A stretch of DNA of 64,000 nucleotides from Bradyrhizobium elkanii USDA 76. GTDB taxonomy: Bacteria; Pseudomonadota; Alphaproteobacteria; Rhizobiales; Xanthobacteraceae. Each line of letters starts with the position of its first letter. The stretch's first letter is position 1. A program made the position numbers and the translations under genes. Below, in pieces: positions 25,222-35,424 of this stretch. The notes beneath the pieces are model-generated. The model had not been told where the DNA came from. It worked only from the letters and a program-made list of their open reading frames with translations, and did not search any database. The DNA lies in assembly GCF_023278185.1 (NCBI RefSeq), contig NZ_CP066356.1, positions 310,001-374,000 of the forward strand, written 5' to 3'.

Positions 25222-28014
25222 CTACGCCGCCGGCTTCGCCGCCTGGTCCTCGCTCGCCAGCAGATGCAGCAGCGCGCTCTTGATCGCGGCCTGCCGGGTC
25301 GGTGCGGTGATCTGGGCGCCGAGCAGGTCGGTGACGTAGAACACGTCGCGGGCACGTTCGCCGAAGGTCGCGACATGGGCCGAGGCGATGTTGAGGTTGA
25401 GCTTCGAGATCGCGGTGGTGAGCTGGTAGAGCAGGCCGGGCCGGTCGAGACCGGAGACCTCGATCACGGTGTAGCGGTCGGACCACTGGTTGTTGATGGT
25501 CACCTCGGGCTCGACGATGAACGGCCGCGCCTTGCTGCGGACAGTGCGCTTGGCGACCGCCTCGGGCAGCCGCAGCTTGCCTTCCAGCACGTGCTCGATC
25601 ATCTCGCCGATCCGCGTCGCGCGGCGGCCCTCATCCTCGTCGCGGTCGTATTCGCGTGAGATCGAGATGGTGTCGAGCGCGCGGCCGTCGGTCGTGGTGT
25701 AGATCTGGGCGTCGACGATGTTGGCGCCGGCCGACGCGCAGGCACCCGCGATGATCGACAACAGCCAGGGATGGTCGGTCGCCAGGATCGTCAGCTCGGT
25801 GACGGCGCGGACCTCGTCGAAGCCGACATTGATCGCGAGCTTGTGGCCGGCCTGCTCGCTGGCGCGGATGAAGCGGGCCTGGCGGATCTTGCGCGGCAGC
25901 TCGACCTTGAGCCAGTAGGCCGGATAATGCCGGCCGATATAGGCGTTGAGCTCCGCCTCCGGCCATTCGGTGAAGGCGCGGCGGAACTCGGCTTGCGCCA
26001 CCGCGATGCGCTGGGCGCGGTTGACCTCGGAGAAACCGCCGGTCAGCACCGGCTCGGTCTCGTAATACAGCGTGCGCAACAGCTGCGCCTTCCAGCCGTT
26101 CCACACGCCCGGGCCGACGCCGCGGATGTCGGCCGTGGTCAGGATCGTCAGCAGCTTCATCTGCTCGACCGACTGCACCACGGCGGCGAAATTCTCGATG
26201 GTCTTGCGGTCGGACAGGTCGCGCGATTGCGCCACCGTCGACATCGTCAAATGCTCCTCGATCAGCCACGCCACCAGCTCGGTGTCGGCCGCCGAGAAGC
26301 CGAGCCGCGGGCACAGCCGCCGCGCCACCTTGGCGCCGGCGATCGAATGGTCTTCCGGCCGGCCCTTGGCGATGTCGTGCAGCAGGGTCGCGATATAGAT
26401 CACCGGGCGGTGCTCGGGGCGGATCTTGCGGAACAGGTCGCTGGCGACCGTGAACTCCTCGTTGCCGCCGCGCTCGATGTCCTGCAGGTAGCCGATGCAG
26501 CGGAGCAGATGCTCGTCCACCGTGTAGTGGTGGTACATGTTGAACTGCATCATCGACACGATCTTGCCGAAGGCGCGGATGAAGTGGCCGAGCACGCCGG
26601 TCTCGTTCATCCGCCGCAGCACGATCTCCGCGTTGTCGGAGGTCAGGATCTCCATGAACAGGCGGTTGGCTTCGTCGTTCTCGCGCAGCTGGGTGTTGAT
26701 CAGCTTGAGCGAGCGCGTCACCGTGCGCATCGCATCGGGGTGGAAGGCGAGGTTGTTCTGCTGCGCGAGGCGGAAGATCCGGATCAGATTGACCGGATCG
26801 TGCTTGAACACGTCGGGCGCGGCGAGGTTGATGCGGTTGTTGTCGACGATGAAGTCGTCGCTGCCGTTGACCCGCCGCCGCTTGGTGCCGGGCCGCAGCC
26901 GCGCCACCATCCGGCTCAGCACCGGCGCCGGCTTGTTGTGCTCTTCCTCGAGCTTGGCGCACAGGATCGCGGTGAGGTCGCCGACGTCCTTGGCGATCAG
27001 GAAGTAGTGCTTCATGAAGCGCTCGACGTCCTGCATGCCGGGATGCGAGGTGTAGCCGAGGCGGACCGCGATCTCGCGCTGCATGTCGAACGACAGCCGT
27101 TCCTCGGCGCGTCCGGCGAAGAAGTGCAGATTGCAGCGCACCGACCACAGGAAGTCGGCGCAACGGCGGAAGGTGCGGTATTCCTGTGCGTCGAACACGC
27201 CGCGTTCCAGCAGCTCATCGGTCTCGCGCACGCGGTAGACGTATTTGGCGATCCAGAACAGCGTATGCAGGTCGCGCAGGCCGCCCTTGCCGTCCTTGAC
27301 GTTGGGCTCGACCAGATAGCGCGACTGGCCGGCGCGGCGATGCCGCTCCTCGCGCTCGGCAAGCTTGGCGGTGACGAATTCCGACGCGGTGCCCTGCACC
27401 ACTTCCTTGTCGAAGCGCTCGACCAGCTCGTCATAGAGCGGCTGGTCGCCGGTCAGGAAGCGCGTCTCCAGGATCGCGGTGCGGATCGTCATGTCGCCGC
27501 GCGCCTGACGGATCGATTCATCGACCGAGCGCGTGGCGTGGCCGACCTTCAGCCCCATGTCCCAGAGGCAATAGAGAATGGCTTCGGCAACCTGTTCGCC
27601 CCAGGCGGTCTGCTTGTAGGGCAGGATGAACAGCAGGTCGATGTCGGATTCCGGCGCCATCAGCCCGCGGCCATAGCCGCCGGTCGCCACCACGGCCATG
27701 CGTTCGGCGCCCGAGGGGATCGGCGAATGATAGAGATGCCGGGTCGCCGCCGCGTAGAGGATGCGGATGATCTCGTCCTGCACGAAGCAGAGCCGTTCGG
27801 CGCAGCGGCGGCCGTGACGGTCCTTCAGCAGCAGCGCCTGCGCCGTGGCGCGCGCCGCGATCAGCTCGGCCTTGAGCAGCTGCGCCATCGCGGCGCGGAA
27901 CTGGTCCTCGCGGCCGGCGTGCTGTTCGGCAAGTGCATTGACCGCCGCGGTGATCCGCACGGTCTCGAAACGATCATCCGCTTCAGGGCGGGCCTCGGCT
28001 ACGACGCTGTCCAT
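25222..28014 (-). CDS. glnD: Bifunctional PII uridylyltransferase / uridylyl-removing enzyme
   Basis: The 930-residue protein is full length for GlnD. The nucleotidyltransferase motif is GGYGRGLMAPESDIDLL (112-128, metal Asp124 and Asp126). A GlnE-like helical region follows, then an HD domain (LLHDIAKGRPEDHS) for deuridylylation, and two C-terminal ACT domains that sense glutamine (EVRAVTELTILATDHPWLLS and YTVIEVSGLDRPGLLYQL). It modifies PII proteins according to nitrogen state. It is transcribed alone, divergent from the sulfonate transporter genes. Confidence 0.96.
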   Translation of the reverse strand: MDSVVAEARPEADDRFETVRITAAVNALAEQHAGREDQFRAAMAQLLKAELIAARATAQALLLKDRHGRRCAERLCFVQDEIIRILYAAATRHLYHSPIPSGAERMAVVATGGYGRGLMAPESDIDLLFILPYKQTAWGEQVAEAILYCLWDMGLKVGHATRSVDESIRQARGDMTIRTAILETRFLTGDQPLYDELVERFDKEVVQGTASEFVTAKLAEREERHRRAGQSRYLVEPNVKDGKGGLRDLHTLFWIAKYVYRVRETDELLERGVFDAQEYRTFRRCADFLWSVRCNLHFFAGRAEERLSFDMQREIAVRLGYTSHPGMQDVERFMKHYFLIAKDVGDLTAILCAKLEEEHNKPAPVLSRMVARLRPGTKRRRVNGSDDFIVDNNRINLAAPDVFKHDPVNLIRIFRLAQQNNLAFHPDAMRTVTRSLKLINTQLRENDEANRLFMEILTSDNAEIVLRRMNETGVLGHFIRAFGKIVSMMQFNMYHHYTVDEHLLRCIGYLQDIERGGNEEFTVASDLFRKIRPEHRPVIYIATLLHDIAKGRPEDHSIAGAKVARRLCPRLGFSAADTELVAWLIEEHLTMSTVAQSRDLSDRKTIENFAAVVQSVEQMKLLTILTTADIRGVGPGVWNGWKAQLLRTLYYETEPVLTGGFSEVNRAQRIAVAQAEFRRAFTEWPEAELNAYIGRHYPAYWLKVELPRKIRQARFIRASEQAGHKLAINVGFDEVRAVTELTILATDHPWLLSIIAGACASAGANIVDAQIYTTTDGRALDTISISREYDRDEDEGRRATRIGEMIEHVLEGKLRLPEAVAKRTVRSKARPFIVEPEVTINNQWSDRYTVIEVSGLDRPGLLYQLTTAISKLNLNIASAHVATFGERARDVFYVTDLLGAQITAPTRQAAIKSALLHLLASEDQAAKPAA

Positions 28015-28212
28015 AGGTTCATCCGATATCGGACAGAGCTGTTGCTGTCACTGACCAAAGTATAAGGACAGCGGCTCCATGCTCTCTCCACGACGCCTTG
28101 AGCAAGATCGTTCTCGCGCCATCTCGTAAAGGGTAGAGATTTTCTCGTTGACCGCAAGGCTAACTCATTGAAATAAAAGATCGTTTCATAATCTGATCGA
28201 GGGGGTCGACGA

Positions 28213-29187
28213 ATGCAGAAATTTTCCCGGCGCACGTTCGCAGCGCTGCTCGCGGTCTCGACCTTACTGCCCGGCGCGGCGCGCGCCGCCGACGCGCTGA
28301 AGGAGATCCGGATCGACTGGGCGACCTACAATCCGGTGTCGATGGTCCTGAAGCAGAAGGGCCTCTTGGAGAAGGAGTTCGCCAAGGACGGCATCAACAT
28401 CGTCTGGGTGCAGTCGGCCGGCTCGAACAAGGCGCTCGAATTCCTTAACGCCGGTTCGATCGATCTCGGCTCGACCGCGGGCTCGGCCGCGCTGGTCGCG
28501 AAGATCAACGGCAACCCGATCAAGTCGATCTATGTCTATTCGCGTCCCGAATGGACCGCGCTGGTCACGACCAGGGACTCCAGGATCGCGTCCGTCGCCG
28601 ACCTCAAGGGCAAGCGCGTCGCGGTGACGCGTGGCACCGACCCGCACATCTTCCTGGTTCGCGCGCTGCTCGGCGCCGGCCTCACCGAAAAGGACATCAC
28701 GCCGGTGCTGTTGCAGCACGCCGACGGCAAGACCGCGCTGATCCGCGGCGACGTCGACGCCTGGGCCGGCCTCGATCCGATGATGGCGCAGGCCGAGGTC
28801 GAGGACGGCGCAAAGCTGTTCTACCGCAAGGCGGAAGCCAACACCTGGGGCATCCTCAATGTGCGCGAGGAGTTCCTGAAAGCGCATCCGGACATCGTCC
28901 GCCGCGTGCTCGCGACTTACGAGGAAGCGCGGAAATATTCGCTGGCCAATTATGACGAGCTGAAGAAGACCTTCATCGCGGTCACCAAGCTGCCGGATGC
29001 CGTGGTCGACAAGCAGCTCAAGGAGCGCACCGAGCTGACCCACAGCCGGATCGGTAGCGCCCAGCGCGAATCGATCCTCGCCGCCGGCCTCGCGCTGCAG
29101 CAGGCCGGCGTGATCGACGCCAAGACCGATGTGAAGGCCGCGCTGGATTCCTTGATCGACGATCAGGTCCCGCTGCCGACGAATTGA
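28213..29187 (+). CDS. ssuA: Aliphatic sulfonate/taurine-type ABC solute-binding protein
   Basis: The 324-residue protein has a signal peptide (MQKFSRRTFAALLAVSTLLPGAARA), with a twin Arg that could be Tat-like, and an NMT1/SsuA-type fold (IRIDWATYNPVSMVLKQKG, VWVQSAGSNKALEFLNAGSIDLGSTAG). GAGGGGGTCGACGA precedes the ATG. It would capture a sulfonate (or nitrate/taurine-type ligand) in the periplasm for the permease and ATPase that follow. A 222-bp gap holding a long inverted repeat separates it from the permease gene. Confidence 0.88.
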   Translation: MQKFSRRTFAALLAVSTLLPGAARAADALKEIRIDWATYNPVSMVLKQKGLLEKEFAKDGINIVWVQSAGSNKALEFLNAGSIDLGSTAGSAALVAKINGNPIKSIYVYSRPEWTALVTTRDSRIASVADLKGKRVAVTRGTDPHIFLVRALLGAGLTEKDITPVLLQHADGKTALIRGDVDAWAGLDPMMAQAEVEDGAKLFYRKAEANTWGILNVREEFLKAHPDIVRRVLATYEEARKYSLANYDELKKTFIAVTKLPDAVVDKQLKERTELTHSRIGSAQRESILAAGLALQQAGVIDAKTDVKAALDSLIDDQVPLPTN

Positions 29188-29197
29188 CTCGCTTATT

Positions 29198-29357
29198 CAC
29201 CCTCCCCTGGAGGGGGAGGGTCGGTTCACAGCGAGCGAAGCGAGATGTGAGCCGGGGTGGGGTGACCTCTCCACTCGGGCAGTGCCCGTTACGAGAGACC
29301 TTCACCCCACCTCGGTTCGCATTTCATGCGAACCGATCCTCCCCCTCCAGGGGAGGA
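29198..29357. repeat. Long inverted repeat, family F copy 1 (within ssu operon)
   Basis: CACCCTCCCCTGGAGGGGGAGG at the left (itself a hairpin) and CCTCCCCCTCCAGGGGAGG at the right flank inner arms TCGGTTCACAG... and ...TTCGCATTTCATGCGAACCGA. It lies between the binding-protein and permease genes and, as RNA, could reduce readthrough or protect the upstream message so that more binding protein is made. A close copy is at 31613-31765. Confidence 0.82.
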
Positions 29358-29409
29358 TAAGAGGTCATCGTCCCCACCTTGCAATCCCATCGGAAGAATA
29401 GTTCTTGCT

Positions 29410-30249
29410 ATGGCCATGACCGTTGACCTGCCCGCGCTGGAACAGGCGGCCCCGCCCGGTGCGTCGGCGCGGTGGTCGCGCCATGCGCGCCCGGTGCTCG
29501 GGCTCGTGCTGCCGGTCGCGCTCGCGCTGGGCTGGGAACTCGTCGTTGCTCTCGGCTACTCCAACGGTCGCCTGGTGCCGCCGCCGTCAAAGGTGTTCGA
29601 GACCATCGTCGAGCTCGCCAAAAGCGGCGAGCTGTCGCGCCATATCCTCGCGACGCTGTGGCGCGTCGGCGCGGGCTTTGCGCTTGGCGTCGTCGCCGGC
29701 ACCATTCTGGGCGCGATCTCCGGCTACTGGGATTTTGCCAAGCGGCTGCTCGATCCGACGGTGCAGGCGCTGCGCGCGATCCCCTCGCTCGCCTGGGTCC
29801 CGTTATTCGTGCTCTGGCTCGGCATTTTTGAGACCTCGAAGGTCGCGCTGATCGCGGTCGGCGTGTTCTTTCCGATCTATCTCGGCGTGATGGGCGCGAT
29901 CCTGTCGGTCGATCGCAAGGTGGTCGAGGTCGGGCGCGTGTTCCGGTTGTCCGGACCGGCGATGATCCGCCGTATCCTGTTGCCGGCCGTGCTGCCGGCC
30001 TATGTGGTGGCGCTGCGGGTCGGGCTTGGTTTGGGGTGGATGTTCGTGGTCGCGGCCGAACTGATCGGCGCCTCCGAAGGCCTCGGCTACCTTCTGCTCG
30101 ACGGCCAGCAGCTCGGCAAGCCGGCGCAGATCCTCGCCGCGATCGTGATCTTCGCGATCCTCGGCAAGCTCACCGACTGGCTGATCGAGGTCGCGGCCGC
30201 GCCGCTGCTGCGCTGGCAGGACGCGTTCGGCGCCCGGGGAGGGCAGTGA
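29410..30249 (+). CDS. ssuC: Sulfonate/taurine-type ABC permease
   Basis: The 279-residue inner-membrane protein has about six helices and the BPD_transp_1 EAA loop (EVGRVFRLSGPAMIRRILLPAVLPAYV) that docks to the ATPase. It matches SsuC/TauC/NrtB permeases. I chose the ATG at 29410; a second in-frame ATG at 29416 is equally good. Its stop overlaps the ATPase start (TGATG), so those two are coupled. Confidence 0.9.
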   Translation: MAMTVDLPALEQAAPPGASARWSRHARPVLGLVLPVALALGWELVVALGYSNGRLVPPPSKVFETIVELAKSGELSRHILATLWRVGAGFALGVVAGTILGAISGYWDFAKRLLDPTVQALRAIPSLAWVPLFVLWLGIFETSKVALIAVGVFFPIYLGVMGAILSVDRKVVEVGRVFRLSGPAMIRRILLPAVLPAYVVALRVGLGLGWMFVVAAELIGASEGLGYLLLDGQQLGKPAQILAAIVIFAILGKLTDWLIEVAAAPLLRWQDAFGARGGQ

Positions 30250-31034
30250 TGCTGGCGCTGAAGGACGTCGGCAAGACCTATCCGAATGGTGTCCACGCGC
30301 TGGAGCGCTTCTCGGCCGAGATTGCACCCGGCGAGATCATCGCGATCATCGGCGGCTCCGGTTGCGGCAAGTCGACGCTGCTGCGCGCCATCGCCGGCCT
30401 CGATCGTGCCAGCACGGGCAGCGTGACGCTCGACAATGCGGTGATCACCTCGCCGCACGCCAAGATCGGGATCATCTTCCAGGAGCCGCGGCTGCTGCCC
30501 TGGCTCAGCGTCGCCGACAATATCGGCTTCGGCCTCACCGACCTTCCGGCGGAGGCGAGGCGCGCGCGGGTCGCATCGGCGCTCGCCCGCGTCGGCCTTG
30601 CCGACAAGGCCGCGGCCTGGCCGCGCGAACTGTCGGGTGGCCAGGCGCAGCGGGTCGCGATCGCCCGCGCGCTGGTGCCGCAGCCCGAAGTGCTGCTGCT
30701 CGACGAGCCGTTCTCGGCGCTTGATGCCTTCACGCGGCGCGATCTGCAGGATCATCTGCTCGATCTGTGGGCCGACACGCGGCCGACCCTGATCCTGGTC
30801 ACCCACGACGTCGACGAGGCCGTGGTGCTGGCTGATCGCGTGCTGGTGATGCGGCCGCGGCCGGGCCGGCTGTTCGAGGAGATCACCATCAATCTGGCGC
30901 GGCCGCGCGACCGCAAATCGGAACTGTTCGACACTTTCACCCGCCGCGTGCTGACCGCGCTCGACCGTTCGCTGGACCGTTCCGTGCGTGACGTCACCGA
31001 CAAATCCAGCGCCGGCGAGGCGATGTGGTGGTGA
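30249..31034 (+). CDS. ssuB: Sulfonate/taurine-type ABC ATPase
   Basis: The 261-residue ATPase has Walker A GGSGCGKST (35-43), Q-loop IIFQEPRLLPWL, signature LSGGQAQR, Walker B VLLLDEPFSALDAFTRRDLQ and switch VTHDVDEAV. The EPRLLPW and DEPFSALDAFTR wording is typical of the SsuB/TauB/NrtD group. It overlaps the permease gene by one base and completes the importer. The neighbouring OsmC gene follows 58 bp downstream and may be co-transcribed. Confidence 0.93.
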   Translation: MLALKDVGKTYPNGVHALERFSAEIAPGEIIAIIGGSGCGKSTLLRAIAGLDRASTGSVTLDNAVITSPHAKIGIIFQEPRLLPWLSVADNIGFGLTDLPAEARRARVASALARVGLADKAAAWPRELSGGQAQRVAIARALVPQPEVLLLDEPFSALDAFTRRDLQDHLLDLWADTRPTLILVTHDVDEAVVLADRVLVMRPRPGRLFEEITINLARPRDRKSELFDTFTRRVLTALDRSLDRSVRDVTDKSSAGEAMWW

Positions 31035-31092
31035 CATCCGCTCGTTAAGGCCTTACATCCGAAGGCTAAGAAGAATAGCCGGGAGCAGACCC

Positions 31093-31602
31093 ATGGACTC
31101 CGCCGAACTCCGCGCAATGCAGGCTCCGATCAAGGAGCGCTACAAGACCGACCCCCAGGCCGCCGTGATCACGCTGAAGGCCAAGGGCTCGATCGACAAT
31201 GAGAGCATCGCCTGCAAGGTCGAGACCGGCCGTGCGCTCGCGATCGCCGGCCTGCATCCGGCCACCGGCGGCTCCGGGCTCGAGCTCTGCTCCGGCGACA
31301 TGCTGCTGGAGGCGCTGGTCGCCTGCGCCGGCGTCACGCTGAAATCGGTCGCCACCGCGATCGAGGTACCGCTGAAAGTCGGCAATGTGTTCGCCGAGGG
31401 CGATCTCGATTTCCGCGGCACGCTCGGCGTCGACAAGGAGACCCCGGTCGGCTTCCGCGAGATCCGCCTCCGCTTCGAGATCGGCACCGACGCGCCGCAG
31501 GACAAGCTCGACCTCTTGCTGAAACTCACCGAGCGTTATTGCGTGGTCTATCAGACCATCAAGAACGGCCCGAAGGTGTCGGTGACGATGCAGCGGGTGT
31601 GA
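31093..31602 (+). CDS. OsmC/Ohr-family thiol peroxidase-like protein
   Basis: The 169-residue protein has the two conserved cysteines of the OsmC fold: Cys78 in LEALVACAGVTLKS and Cys150 in LTERYCVVYQT. Proteins of this family reduce organic hydroperoxides with a Cys pair, and the wider YhfA-like branch is of uncertain role. It follows the sulfonate importer on the same strand. It could protect against peroxides in sulfur metabolism, but that link is only positional. Confidence 0.85.
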   Translation: MDSAELRAMQAPIKERYKTDPQAAVITLKAKGSIDNESIACKVETGRALAIAGLHPATGGSGLELCSGDMLLEALVACAGVTLKSVATAIEVPLKVGNVFAEGDLDFRGTLGVDKETPVGFREIRLRFEIGTDAPQDKLDLLLKLTERYCVVYQTIKNGPKVSVTMQRV

Positions 31603-31612
31603 GGTCTCGCTT

Positions 31613-31765
31613 ACCCTCCCCTGGAGGGGGAGGGTCGACGCGAATGCAATGAGCGGCGGGGTGGGGTGAAAGTCTCTCTGCCCGATCAGTGCCCGTGTTG
31701 AGAGATCACCCCACCTCGTTTCGCTGCGCTGCATGCGAACCGATCCTCCCCCTCCAGGGGAGGAT
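31613..31765. repeat. Long inverted repeat, family F copy 2
   Basis: ACCCTCCCCTGGAGGGGGAGGGTCG at the left and CGATCCTCCCCCTCCAGGGGAGG at the right repeat the element at 29198-29357, with inner GGGGTGG / CACCCCAC segments. It separates the OsmC gene from the membrane-protein gene and ends 13 bp before the latter's start. Confidence 0.82.
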
Positions 31766-31778
31766 AAGAAAAGAAGAA

Positions 31779-32582
31779 ATGTCCCCCGAACTCCACTTCG
31801 TCCTGATCCTCGTGCTGCGCATGGCGGTGGCGGCCGCATTCGTGGTCAGCGCGTCCATCATCACGGAGCGTTCGGGACCGGTGATCGGCGCGCTGATCGC
31901 GACCCTGCCGATCTCGGCCGGGCCATCCTACACCTTCCTCGCGCTCGACCATGACGCCGCCTTCATCGCCGAGGGCGCGCTGGCGAGCCTGCCGGTCAAC
32001 GCCGCCACCATCTATATGGGCCTGACCTACGCCGTGCTGGCGCAGCGCTTCAGCATGTGGATCAGCGCGGGCAGCGCGATTGCGGTGTGGCTGGTGCTCG
32101 CCACCATCATCCGCCAGTTCGAGTGGTCGCTCGCCGCCGGCCTGATCGTCAATGCCATCACCTTTGCGATCTGCATCCCGCTGCTGAAGCCCTATCGGCA
32201 CGTCGCTAAAATGCCGCTGATCGCGCGGCGCTGGTACGACATTCCGCTGCGCGCTGCGCTGGTCGCAAGCCTGGTCGGCACCGTGGTCACGGCGTCAGGC
32301 TGGGTCGGCCCTCGCGTCACCGGCGTGATGGCGCTGTTTCCGATCGTATTCTCCTCGATGATGCTGATCCTGCATCCGCGCATCGGCGGCCCCGCAACCG
32401 CCGCCGTGCTCGCCAACAGCGCCTGGGGCCTGATGGGCTTCGGTCTCGGCGTTGCCGTGCTGCACGTCGCGGTGCTGCAATTCGGCTCGCCAATCGGCCT
32501 CTGCTGCGCGCTCGCCACCTGCATCGTCTGGAATCTGGTGCTGTGGCGGATCGGGCGGAGGAAGAGTGGGAAGGCGTCTTAA
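31779..32582 (+). CDS. Integral membrane protein of unknown function
   Basis: The 267-residue protein has about eight hydrophobic segments, including MAVAAAFVVSASIITERSGP, a middle VWLVLATIIRQ and a last FGLGVAVLHVAVLQF. GPVIGALIATLPISAGPSY is its most distinctive motif; it resembles conserved bradyrhizobial membrane proteins of unknown role. The ATG at 31779 follows AAGAAGAA. A hairpin at 32582-32604 follows directly, and mutS converges on it. No transport or enzymatic signature can be identified. Confidence 0.75.
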   Translation: MSPELHFVLILVLRMAVAAAFVVSASIITERSGPVIGALIATLPISAGPSYTFLALDHDAAFIAEGALASLPVNAATIYMGLTYAVLAQRFSMWISAGSAIAVWLVLATIIRQFEWSLAAGLIVNAITFAICIPLLKPYRHVAKMPLIARRWYDIPLRAALVASLVGTVVTASGWVGPRVTGVMALFPIVFSSMMLILHPRIGGPATAAVLANSAWGLMGFGLGVAVLHVAVLQFGSPIGLCCALATCIVWNLVLWRIGRRKSGKAS

Positions 32583-32604
32583 CCTCCCCTTGAAAAGGGG
32601 AGGT
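32582..32604. terminator. Hairpin between membrane-protein gene and mutS
   Basis: ACCTCCCCTT and AAGGGGAGGT are perfect 10-bp arms around GAA. It begins at the last base of the membrane-protein stop codon, between convergent genes. The following sequence (CGCTCTGCTCGGCAGAGC) adds a second small hairpin. No clear T-run is seen. Confidence 0.6.
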
Positions 32605-32696
32605 CGCTCTGCTCGGCAGAGCAAAGCGGGTGGGGATCTGCTCTCTCCGCAAACGGTGTTGCCTGCGGCTGACCCCATCCCGACCTTGCTACGGAT

Positions 32697-35423
32697 CTAA
32701 TGCTTCGGCAGCTTCGCCCGCAAGGCATACAGCGCGTCCAGCGCCTCGCGCGGCGACATCTCGTCGGGATGCAGCGCCTTCACCGCCTCGACCAGCAGAT
32801 CCGCGTCGCTCGGCGGGGCGTCCTCGGCGGCGGCGCGGGAGGGGACGGCGAACAGCGGCAGATCGTCGACCAGAGCGCGCGCGGTCTGGCCGCGGTCCTG
32901 GGCTTCGAGTTTGGCCAGCACCGATTTGGCGCGCGTGATCACGGCCGGCGGCAAGCCGGCGAGTTTTGCGACCTGGATGCCGTAGGAGCGGTCGGCGGAG
33001 CCGGGCAGCACCTCGTGCAGGAACACGACATCGCCCTGCCATTCCTTGACCCGCACCGTGGCGTTGAACATCCGCGGCAGTTTCGCCGAGAGCGCGGTCA
33101 GCTCGTGATAATGCGTGGCGAACAGCGTGCGGCAGCGGTTGCTCTCATGCAGATGCTCGATCGCGGCCCAGGCGATCGACAATCCGTCGAACGTCGCGGT
33201 GCCGCGGCCGATCTCGTCGAGGATCACCAGCGACCGCTCGCTGGCCTGGTTCAGGATCACCGCGGTTTCGACCATCTCGACCATGAAGGTCGAGCGTCCC
33301 CGCGCCAGATCATCGGCGGCGCCGACGCGCGAGAACAGCCGGTCGACGATGCCGAGCCGCGCCCGCGACGCCGGCACGTAGGAGCCGATCTGCGCCAAGA
33401 GCGCGATCAGCGCGTTCTGGCGCAGGAAGGTCGATTTACCGGCCATGTTCGGACCGGTGATCAGCCAGAGCTGGCCGGATTTTTGTGCGGGCGCCGGGGA
33501 GAGATCGCAGGCATTGGCGATGAACGGCTGGCCGTCGCGTTTCAGCGCCTGCTCGACCACCGGATGCCGGCCGCCCTCGATCGCAAAGCCGAGCGAGCCG
33601 TCGACGTCGGGCCGCACGTAATTGTCGTCGATCGCAAGTTTGGCCAATGACGTCGCGACGTCGAGCATCGCAAAGGCATGCGCGGCGTTGCGCAGGTCGT
33701 CGCCGGCGGCGAGCGCCATCGCGCTCAAGCGTTCGAAGATCTCGAGCTCGAGATTGAGCGCGCGCTCGCCGGCATTGGCGATCTTGGCTTCGGTCTCGCC
33801 GAGCTCTGCGGTGGTGAAGCGGACCTGTCCGGCCAGCGTCTGGCGATGGATGAAGGTCGCATTCAGCGGCGGCGCGAACAGCTTGTCGCCGTGCTGCGCG
33901 GTGACCTCGACGAAATAGCCGAGCACATTGTTGTGCCGGATCTTCAGCGTCTTGATGCCGGTGTCCTCGGCATAGCGCGCCTGCATCGCGGCGACGACGA
34001 GGCGCGAGGCATCGCGCAGATTGCGGCTCTCGTCGAGCGCGGTCTCATACCCCTCGCGGACGAAACCGCCGTCGCGCTTGATCAGCGGCAATTGCTCGGA
34101 CAGCGCGCGGGAGAACTCCCGCGCCAGATCGCGTGACGGCCGCTGCAATGCCGCCATTACGGTCGAAATCTCGGCCGGCGGATCGGCAAGCTGCGCCAGC
34201 AGCTCCAGCGCCTGGTCGGCGGCGAGGATGCCGTCGCGCAGGCTGGCGAGATCGCGCGGGCCGCCGCGGCCGACCGAGAGCCGCGCCAATGCGCGCGACA
34301 TGTCGGGTGCCGCGCGCAGCACGGTCCTGATGTCCTCGCGCGCCGCGGTGTCCGCAACGAAAACGGCGACCGCATCGAGCCGCCGCGCGATCACGGCGAC
34401 ATCGGTCAGCGGCGCGGCAAGGCGTTGCGCCAAGAGGCGCGAGCCCGCCGCGGTGACGGTGCAGTCGATCGCATCGAGCAGCGAGCCGCGGCGCTCGCCG
34501 GCCAGCGTGCGCGTCAGCTCGAGATTGGCGCGGGTCGCCGGGTCGATCGCCATCGTGGTGCCGGCGGCCTCGCGCGCCGGCGGCGACAGCGGCGGCCGCT
34601 TGCCGACCTGGGTGCGGTCGATATAGGTAACGGCCGCGGCGGCAGCGGTCGCTTCCAGCCGCGACATCGCCGACAGGCCGTCCATGGTCGCGACCGCGAA
34701 ATAGTCGCACAGCCGCCGCTCGGCGGTGGCGCTGTCGAACACGTCGCGGGTCAGCGGCGTCACCGACGGCAGCTCGCGCAGGGTCGGTGCCAGCTCGCTG
34801 TCGCTGTAGAGCGCATCGGTGACGATCGCCTCGTTCGGATTGATGCGCGCCAGCGTTGCCGCGAGCTCGGCGGTCGCGCACTCCGTCACCATGAATTCGG
34901 AGGTCGAGATGTCGATCCAGGCCAGCCCGAGCCGGTCGGCGCCGGCCGAGCCGCGGGCGCGCGCGATCGCGATCAGGTAATTGTTGGTGCGGGCGTCGAG
35001 CAGCGTGTCTTCGGTCAGCGTGCCCGGCGTCACCAGCCGCACCACGCCGCGGCGGACCACGCTCTTGTTGCCGCGGGCTTTTGCCTCGGCGGGATTTTCC
35101 GTCTGCTCGCACACCGCGACACGGTGGCCGGCGCCGATCAGGCGATGCAGGTAATCCTCGGAGCGTTCGACCGGCACGCCGCACATCGGGATGTCCATGC
35201 CCTGATGCTTGCCGCGCTTGGTCAGCACGATGCCGAGCGTCTTGGAGGCGATCTCGGCATCCTCGAAGAACAGCTCGTAGAAATCGCCCATCCGGTAGAA
35301 CAGCAGCAGCCCGGGATGGGCGGCCTTGATTTCCAGATACTGTTCCATCATCGGCGTGACGCGCGACGGCGCCTCGGCGGGAGTGGCTTCGGGCGGAACG
35401 GGGATGGGCTGCTGAATGGTCAT
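32697..35423 (-). CDS. mutS: DNA mismatch repair protein MutS
   Basis: The 908-residue protein is full length. The mismatch-reading motif FYE is at 48-50 (MGDFYELFF). The ATPase domain has Walker [14 protein letters not shown], the [12 protein letters not shown]alker B region and the ATHYHEL switch. It recognises mispairs and recruits MutL. The ATG at 35423 begins [12 protein letters not shown]; the frame continues to 35477 but through a repeat element. That repeat (35425-35526) abuts the start codon, so it likely forms the mRNA leader. Confidence 0.96.
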   Translation of the reverse strand: MTIQQPIPVPPEATPAEAPSRVTPMMEQYLEIKAAHPGLLLFYRMGDFYELFFEDAEIASKTLGIVLTKRGKHQGMDIPMCGVPVERSEDYLHRLIGAGHRVAVCEQTENPAEAKARGNKSVVRRGVVRLVTPGTLTEDTLLDARTNNYLIAIARARGSAGADRLGLAWIDISTSEFMVTECATAELAATLARINPNEAIVTDALYSDSELAPTLRELPSVTPLTRDVFDSATAERRLCDYFAVATMDGLSAMSRLEATAAAAAVTYIDRTQVGKRPPLSPPAREAAGTTMAIDPATRANLELTRTLAGERRGSLLDAIDCTVTAAGSRLLAQRLAAPLTDVAVIARRLDAVAVFVADTAAREDIRTVLRAAPDMSRALARLSVGRGGPRDLASLRDGILAADQALELLAQLADPPAEISTVMAALQRPSRDLAREFSRALSEQLPLIKRDGGFVREGYETALDESRNLRDASRLVVAAMQARYAEDTGIKTLKIRHNNVLGYFVEVTAQHGDKLFAPPLNATFIHRQTLAGQVRFTTAELGETEAKIANAGERALNLELEIFERLSAMALAAGDDLRNAAHAFAMLDVATSLAKLAIDDNYVRPDVDGSLGFAIEGGRHPVVEQALKRDGQPFIANACDLSPAPAQKSGQLWLITGPNMAGKSTFLRQNALIALLAQIGSYVPASRARLGIVDRLFSRVGAADDLARGRSTFMVEMVETAVILNQASERSLVILDEIGRGTATFDGLSIAWAAIEHLHESNRCRTLFATHYHELTALSAKLPRMFNATVRVKEWQGDVVFLHEVLPGSADRSYGIQVAKLAGLPPAVITRAKSVLAKLEAQDRGQTARALVDDLPLFAVPSRAAAEDAPPSDADLLVEAVKALHPDEMSPREALDALYALRAKLPKH

Positions 35424-35424
35424 T

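Noticed and set aside
25771..28065. A 764-codon open frame on the plus strand opposite glnD
   Set aside because: It mirrors the glnD gene, which has all GlnD motifs. Its product is a low-complexity Arg/Ala/Asp/His-rich string, as expected from GC-rich third-position bias.
29198..29357. Riboswitch or T-box in the gap between ssuA and ssuC
   Set aside because: The sequence is a dispersed repeat that also occurs at 31613 next to an unrelated gene, so a ligand-specific leader is unlikely.
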